Translations under genes and position numbers: made by a program
Shown: positions 8,057 to 11,621 of the stretch, one piece after another
Layout: every line of letters begins with the position of its first letter
Numbering within the stretch: position 1 is the stretch's first letter
The notes under the pieces: model-generated
Databases searched by the model: none
What the model was told of the DNA's origin: nothing
The model's input: only the letters and a program-made list of their open reading frames with translations
Source of the DNA: Conidiobolus incongruus B7586
Taxonomy: Eukaryota > Entomophthoromycota > Entomophthoromycetes > Entomophthorales > Conidiobolaceae
DNA length: 11,621 nt
NCBI GenBank assembly: GCA_000697335.1
Contig: JNEM01009063.1
Location: 1-11,621, forward strand
Reading direction: 5' to 3'

Positions 8057-8434
8057 ATGAATGGTGAAATTCAAAAGTATATCAATGGCTTAGATTTATT
8101 TCTTGAGTTGTATCTTAATATTCAAGTATATAATAATTACATAATTTATTTCATTGGTTTTTTGACAAATAAATTAATTAATTTAGGAAATATACAGCTC
8201 ATTTCAATAAATATTTTGAACTATTTTAATATTCAGGTTTCGCTCTTTTTTGTCAAATACAGGCTTATTTATTTTTACCATGTAAAAAATGGATGGAATC
8301 ATTTGATAACTAATGATATCTCAATATATTTCAAAAATGATATTAAAAGTTTTCAGCGCTGGAAATTGCTTAATAAGGCACTTATTAAATTATTCTCATT
8401 TAATTGGGTAAAATCTAATAAGCCAAGAATATAA
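8057..8434 (+). CDS. Hypothetical protein of 125 residues, unrecognised
   Basis: The frame opens at an ATG (MNGEIQKYINGLDLFLELY) and ends with TAA after SNKPRI. I recognise no family. Residues about 27-45 are hydrophobic and could form a short membrane segment (NNYIIYFIGFLTNKLINLG). The carboxyl third is basic with spaced Trp residues (WNHL, RWKLLNKALIK, FNWVKSNK). With about 10% of random codons being stops at this base composition, a 125-codon frame is improbable by chance (well under 0.1 expected per window on a rough estimate). Unsupported frames at 7356-7574 and 7773-7988 precede it on the same strand, so it could be the last exon of a larger or decayed gene. No splice junctions could be fixed. 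It lies on the strand opposite the zinc-cluster gene and is about 1.4 kb from that gene's start. Confidence 0.35.
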   Translation: MNGEIQKYINGLDLFLELYLNIQVYNNYIIYFIGFLTNKLINLGNIQLISINILNYFNIQVSLFFVKYRLIYFYHVKNGWNHLITNDISIYFKNDIKSFQRWKLLNKALIKLFSFNWVKSNKPRI

Positions 8435-9609
8435 TTTTTAATTTAAAAACTACCTACGCTAGTCTACACTACTAATATTTATTATTATCTTCAACAATGA
8501 TATAACCTATTAACCATTCGTTGATAATAAATAATTTCTTGAAAACATTTAATTACGAAATTAAATTTTGGCTTTGCAAATTGTTAAAATAAATATGAAT
8601 TTGTAATATCAAATATTATATTAGTATACAAAACTAATTAAGCTTAATTAATGATTAAAGTTAATAGTCTTGATATCAAGATAATTTGAAAGATTTTATT
8701 ATGTATATACTATTGATTATTTAAGCATGTATTTAATATAAATTTCTATAATTTTATTTGTTCAAATATTATAGCATTCGTAATTATAACTTGTAATATT
8801 GAGAATCCTAACATTTTATTTTTGTTAATAATTTTTATAATCAATCAGAGATCTTTTTCCTGAATAGTTGTTTTATATTATTTATATATTGAACTTATTT
8901 TAGATAAAATTTGATATTTTAATATTCAGAATTATTAAAACAGTATTTAAAGAATATTATAATAAAATTATAGATAACTGAGATTCAGGGAATATTGTAT
9001 TAAAATATCAATTCATTTTAATAATAACTGATTCTTATTCAATTTTTTTTTCAAATATTATAATATCTTTATTATTAATTATTAACTATTCAATAAAAAG
9101 AAAATAATTTCAATATCGGGATACAGTTAATATTAATACAATTTGATTTTAAGAAATAGTTTAATACATCAATATATTATATTCATTTATAATTTAAAAA
9201 TAAACTGTATATTTTAATAGGTTGTATTAAGACTAATTAATATCCATATAATACTATTCATAAAAACTTCATGAAAAAGTTCGAAAATTTAATAATTATA
9301 TATTTAAAGTATCTCCAAAAATATAATAATGTTAATTCAATATAAATATATTATCAAAAATTTGGATTTTATTTGAAAACTATATCAATTTATATTAAGT
9401 TGAATTCATTAAAGACTAGGATTATACTTAATACATAGTAAAACAAAATTTATTGACAAATAAATTATATTTTTATTATTTATCATTTAAGTTCATATTG
9501 ATTTTTCTAAATTTCATTTTATTTTGTCAAAAACAAACTATTTTAATATTTTGAATTTTCCAAAATAATAAACAAAGTGAAATTAAATCAATATTATTTA
9601 TTGATAAGG
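8435..9609. other. AT-rich intergenic DNA, no gene seen
   Basis: All six frames are closed at short intervals and the base composition returns to the extreme A+T level of the left end of the window. I recognised no repeat shared with other parts of the window, no RNA gene and no convincing regulatory site. It ends where unclassified repeat copy B begins. Confidence 0.65.
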
Positions 9610-9870
9610 AATAATCTTATCTGTCACCAAAGAAACTCCACTGATTCAAGAAATCAAATTGGAGGTATATTGTTTTATGAACTAGTTTAATCTATCACTT
9701 TGGGTCTGTAAGTCATACTTATCCATAAAAATCAACAATAATAACTATTATAAAGTCACCATAAACAAACTAATAAACTCATCTATTTTATTTTTATATC
9801 AAAAGCATCTAATCTTTAAGTTTCTCTCATAACACTCTCAAAAGTATTGAGTTATGATATATATGAGATA
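9610..9870. repeat. Unclassified interspersed repeat, copy B, first part (decayed, inverted)
   Basis: The minus strand of this segment aligns with 3858-4129 of copy A over its full length, with long shared blocks near both ends and a more diverged centre. Many differences replace C or G of copy A with T or A. No CpG remains, against about ten in copy A. The segment stops at a TA (9869-9870), where a mariner relative has inserted, and resumes at 10327. As for copy A, the class is open (solo LTR relic or non-autonomous element). Confidence 0.72.
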
Positions 9871-10326
9871 TTAATATAAAATTTAAAAAATGGCAAATTT
9901 TTTAATTTCTGATCTTTCAAACATATTATATGTTTTGAAAGATTATTTATATATAAAATAAACTAGATAGTAATTATCAAAAGGTTTTTATTTTTATATC
10001 TTTAAAACTAAAATAAATTAAAATAATTATAGTTAAAATAAATTTACTAAGGTATAGCTAAAAACAAAGGTTTTTATAATATATACATTCCTATATAATC
10101 TTTTACTTATAAATAAAACAAAGTGTTAATCCCTTTTATAAATTCCAATAAATAAATATTTTAAATATAAGCAAATATTGATATATGGTTTTTAGCTTAT
10201 AAAAAAAATTCCTATAAACAAATTAAATTAGTTTGTAAAATATTAAATTTCAGTCTTTAATAAAAAGAACTATATTTTAGGTATTAGAAGCTTATAATTT
10301 GTGCCATTATTTAATTTCTGTATTAA
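9871..10326 (+). mobile_element. Mariner-type non-autonomous element (copy 2), nested in repeat B
   Basis: The element is 456 bp long, with ends TTAATATAAAATTTAAAAAA on the left and, on the minus strand, TTAATACAGAAATTAAATAA on the right, both followed by TGGCA. It is flanked by TA at 9869-9870 and 10327-10328. The left 59 bp from 9888 are identical to copy 1 at 3061-3119 in opposite orientation. After about 9950 it skips the transposase start codon region, then matches copy 1 again at the ATTATCAAAAGG segment (transposase codons 7-10). Beyond about 10010 the interior no longer resembles the other copies and holds no coding frame. It is an eroded, incapable copy. Copy A shows the same site without this insertion, which supports both boundaries. 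Confidence 0.82.
9912..9943. repeat. Subterminal palindrome of mariner copy 2
   Basis: This 32-bp near-perfect palindrome is identical to the one in copy 1 (3064-3095) and sits at the same distance from the element end. It is part of a 59-bp block (9888-9946) with no differences between the two copies, although the flanking parts of the same elements have diverged. Confidence 0.8.
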
Positions 10327-10390
10327 TATTTAATTCATTCAAAGAATCCAATCTGCAATAAATTGTTTTCATTTAATTTGGTGAACACCA
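10327..10390. repeat. Unclassified interspersed repeat, copy B, second part
   Basis: After the TA at 10327-10328 the sequence resumes the alignment with copy A (minus strand of 3808-3857). It has TATTTA, TTCAAAGA and later TTGGTGAA in register with TATTTA, TTCAAGAC and TTGGTGAA. Identity is only about 60% by eye, but order and spacing agree. This makes the mariner copy at 9871-10326 a true insertion into the repeat. Homology beyond about 10390 is doubtful. Confidence 0.55.
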
Positions 10391-10868
10391 TTAATTCCAC
10401 CTAACTCTGTAGTAACCTATTGTTTACCAATGACAATTCCCCATTTAAGCTCTTATAAAAATAATATATTGAATTTATATGTTATTTTTTCTAACCAGTA
10501 TTAGATAAACATCTACATATCATTATTAATTAGAGTAAAGCTATTAAATCAAGTTAATCACTAAAGATACTACTTCCATATATTATAGTAATTTGCAATA
10601 ATATATTCAATTTCAAACCTATATAATTCATTTTTCTAAATTTTTTAATATTGAACCAAAGTTTAAAAAAAGGATTTTTTTCTATCATCTATCAAAGACT
10701 TATTGTATATCTTAAGTATTTATAAAATACTTTAAAATAAGTTTTATTTTATTTGAAATAATATATCTTTGTTCTGAAAATTTAGATTATTAGTGATAAT
10801 GATTAAATAATAACCTTGGAGCTTTCATACACAAATTATTCAATCAGAATTTTACAATTCAATAACTA
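10391..10868. other. Intergenic DNA between copy 2 and copy 3
   Basis: No gene or repeat is recognised. The first part, to about 10450, is slightly less AT-rich and may be a continuation of repeat copy B. The remainder is AT-rich with closed frames, up to the TA at 10867-10868 that precedes the third mariner copy. Confidence 0.55.
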
Positions 10869-11621
10869 TTACCTTGAATTTGAAATAATGGGAAATTTTT
10901 TAATTTCCAATTTTTCAAACATATTATTAATTTGAAATAAATAAATATATACAAAGTTAATAGGAAATTATATATTTTCAATATATATATATATATATTA
11001 GTTTTTTTGATTAAAAAATTAACTTTTTAAAATTGGTTGTTTAATTTAATCATGCTTAAACCAAATAGTGATCATCAAAAGTTTTTTAATTTGGTATCAG
11101 TAAAACTTAACCATAAACCCTCTAAAATTATTCAAAATTTACAAGCAGCTTTTGGTAATAAAGTATTATCTAAATCAACAATTTATTGCTGGGTAAATTA
11201 CTTTAAAACTAAGAGAGAAACTATTTAAAACCTGCTAAAATCTAGAAAACTAACTTCAACTGTTACTCTTTTAATTATAAATAGAGTGAAAAAATATATT
11301 GAAAAGCACTTTTTTATTTCAGCTAGAGAATTATCTAAGCACTTTAATATTAGTCTTACAAGTATTTTATATATTTTAAATTTAATTCCCATTATTAAAA
11401 ATGCAGAGTAATAATTTTAAATGTAGGAATGGTTATGTGAGTAAAATTGGAAAAACCTGAAATATCATAATCAGTATAAATACTCAAAAAAATCAACAAA
11501 AACCAAAAAATATATAGAATATAAAATATATGCAAATAAACTTAAGAGCGAACAAAGGCTAAAAACACAATGTTATTGAAAAACACTACAATAAACTAAA
11601 ATTATTTCCATACCTTTGGTA
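10869..11621 (+). mobile_element. Mariner-type transposon, longest copy (copy 3), cut by the window end
   Basis: The left end reads TTACCTTGAATTTGAAATAA then TGGGAAATTTTTTAATTTC, which aligns with the terminal repeat of copies 1 and 2. A TA lies just outside at 10867-10868. A roughly 180-bp AT-rich leader follows, with a TA repeat at about 10981-10998, and aligns with the leader of copy 1. The transposase start is at 11052. Only the first 753 bp are in the window, and a full mariner is usually about 1.3 kb, so the right terminal repeat must lie outside. It is the best source here for the family's coding sequence, although its transposase frame is interrupted. Confidence 0.85.
11052..11621 (+). 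pseudogene. Mariner-family transposase, amino-terminal part, interrupted
   Basis: Transposases of this family bind the terminal inverted repeats through two helix-turn-helix motifs and cut DNA at TA sites with a DD(D/E) domain. From the ATG at 11052 the frame reads MLKPNSDHQK and continues through LQAAFGNKVLSKSTIYCWVN and YFKTKRETI. This is the first helix-turn-helix in its usual mariner form, where an AFG-x5-S-x-x-T pattern and an aromatic WxxxF-like end are typical. A TAA stop follows at 11226-11228. The same frame then stays open to 11408 and contains a second helix-turn-helix (about 11283-11380), with RVKKYIEKHF, SARELSKHFNIS and SILYIL matching the mariner RELA-x2-L-x-IS pattern. Further stops follow, and only weak traces such as EWLCE and NWKNLKYHNQ remain; no catalytic Asp is identifiable before the window ends. 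An upstream TTG at 11037 is in frame, but copy 1 also has the ATG, which fixes the start. Confidence 0.85.

Noticed and set aside
1-11621. tRNA, rRNA, CRISPR or bacterial operon features
   Set aside because: A visual scan for tRNA arm signatures, conserved rRNA blocks, regularly spaced short repeats and ribosome-binding patterns found nothing convincing.

Overview
The window is very A+T-rich (roughly 80% by eye, higher in the first 1.5 kb) and gene-poor. It looks like intergenic and transposon-rich DNA from a fungus. The only confidently recognised host gene is a short Zn2Cys6 (fungal-type binuclear zinc cluster) regulator on the minus strand at 6076-6630. That domain is overwhelmingly fungal. 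The A+T content, the small size of the protein and the basic KKRGPKSK tail after the zinc cluster suggest an early-diverging AT-rich lineage such as Glomeromycotina or other Mucoromycota. That placement is inference, with moderate to low confidence. I see no tRNA, rRNA, CRISPR or bacterial-type signals.

Layout. 1-2755 is gene-free AT-rich DNA with one GA-rich microsatellite (1625-1657). 2756-3136 is a 381-bp internally deleted mariner-type transposon (copy 1, minus strand) with terminal inverted repeats and flanking TA. 3137-3807 has no supported gene. 3808-4129 is an unclassified, comparatively GC-rich repeat (copy A). 4130-5195 is empty. 5196-5347 is a repeat arm (L) with an inverted partner (R) at 7708-7868; together they bracket the zinc-cluster gene, its TATA-like promoter (6714-6721) and about 2.4 kb of DNA. 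8057-8434 is an unrecognised ATG-started open frame of 125 codons, longer than expected by chance in such DNA. 9610-10390 is a second, decayed, inverted copy of the unclassified repeat (copy B), split by a 456-bp mariner relative (copy 2, 9871-10326). At 10869 a third mariner copy begins and runs off the window; it keeps the two helix-turn-helix regions of the transposase amino terminus, separated by a stop codon.

How the parts relate. The three mariner copies are one family at different stages: a longer copy (3), a deletion derivative that fuses the first 21 transposase codons in frame to the last ten (1), and an eroded non-autonomous copy (2). Copy A of the unclassified repeat supplies the uninterrupted form of the site that copy 2 entered, so the nesting order can be read directly. 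Copy A keeps about ten CpG sites and copy B none, which points to CpG-directed decay of repeats in this genome. I found no multi-gene system. The points most worth following are the in-frame mini-transposon, its perfectly conserved subterminal palindrome, and the inverted repeats around the regulator.
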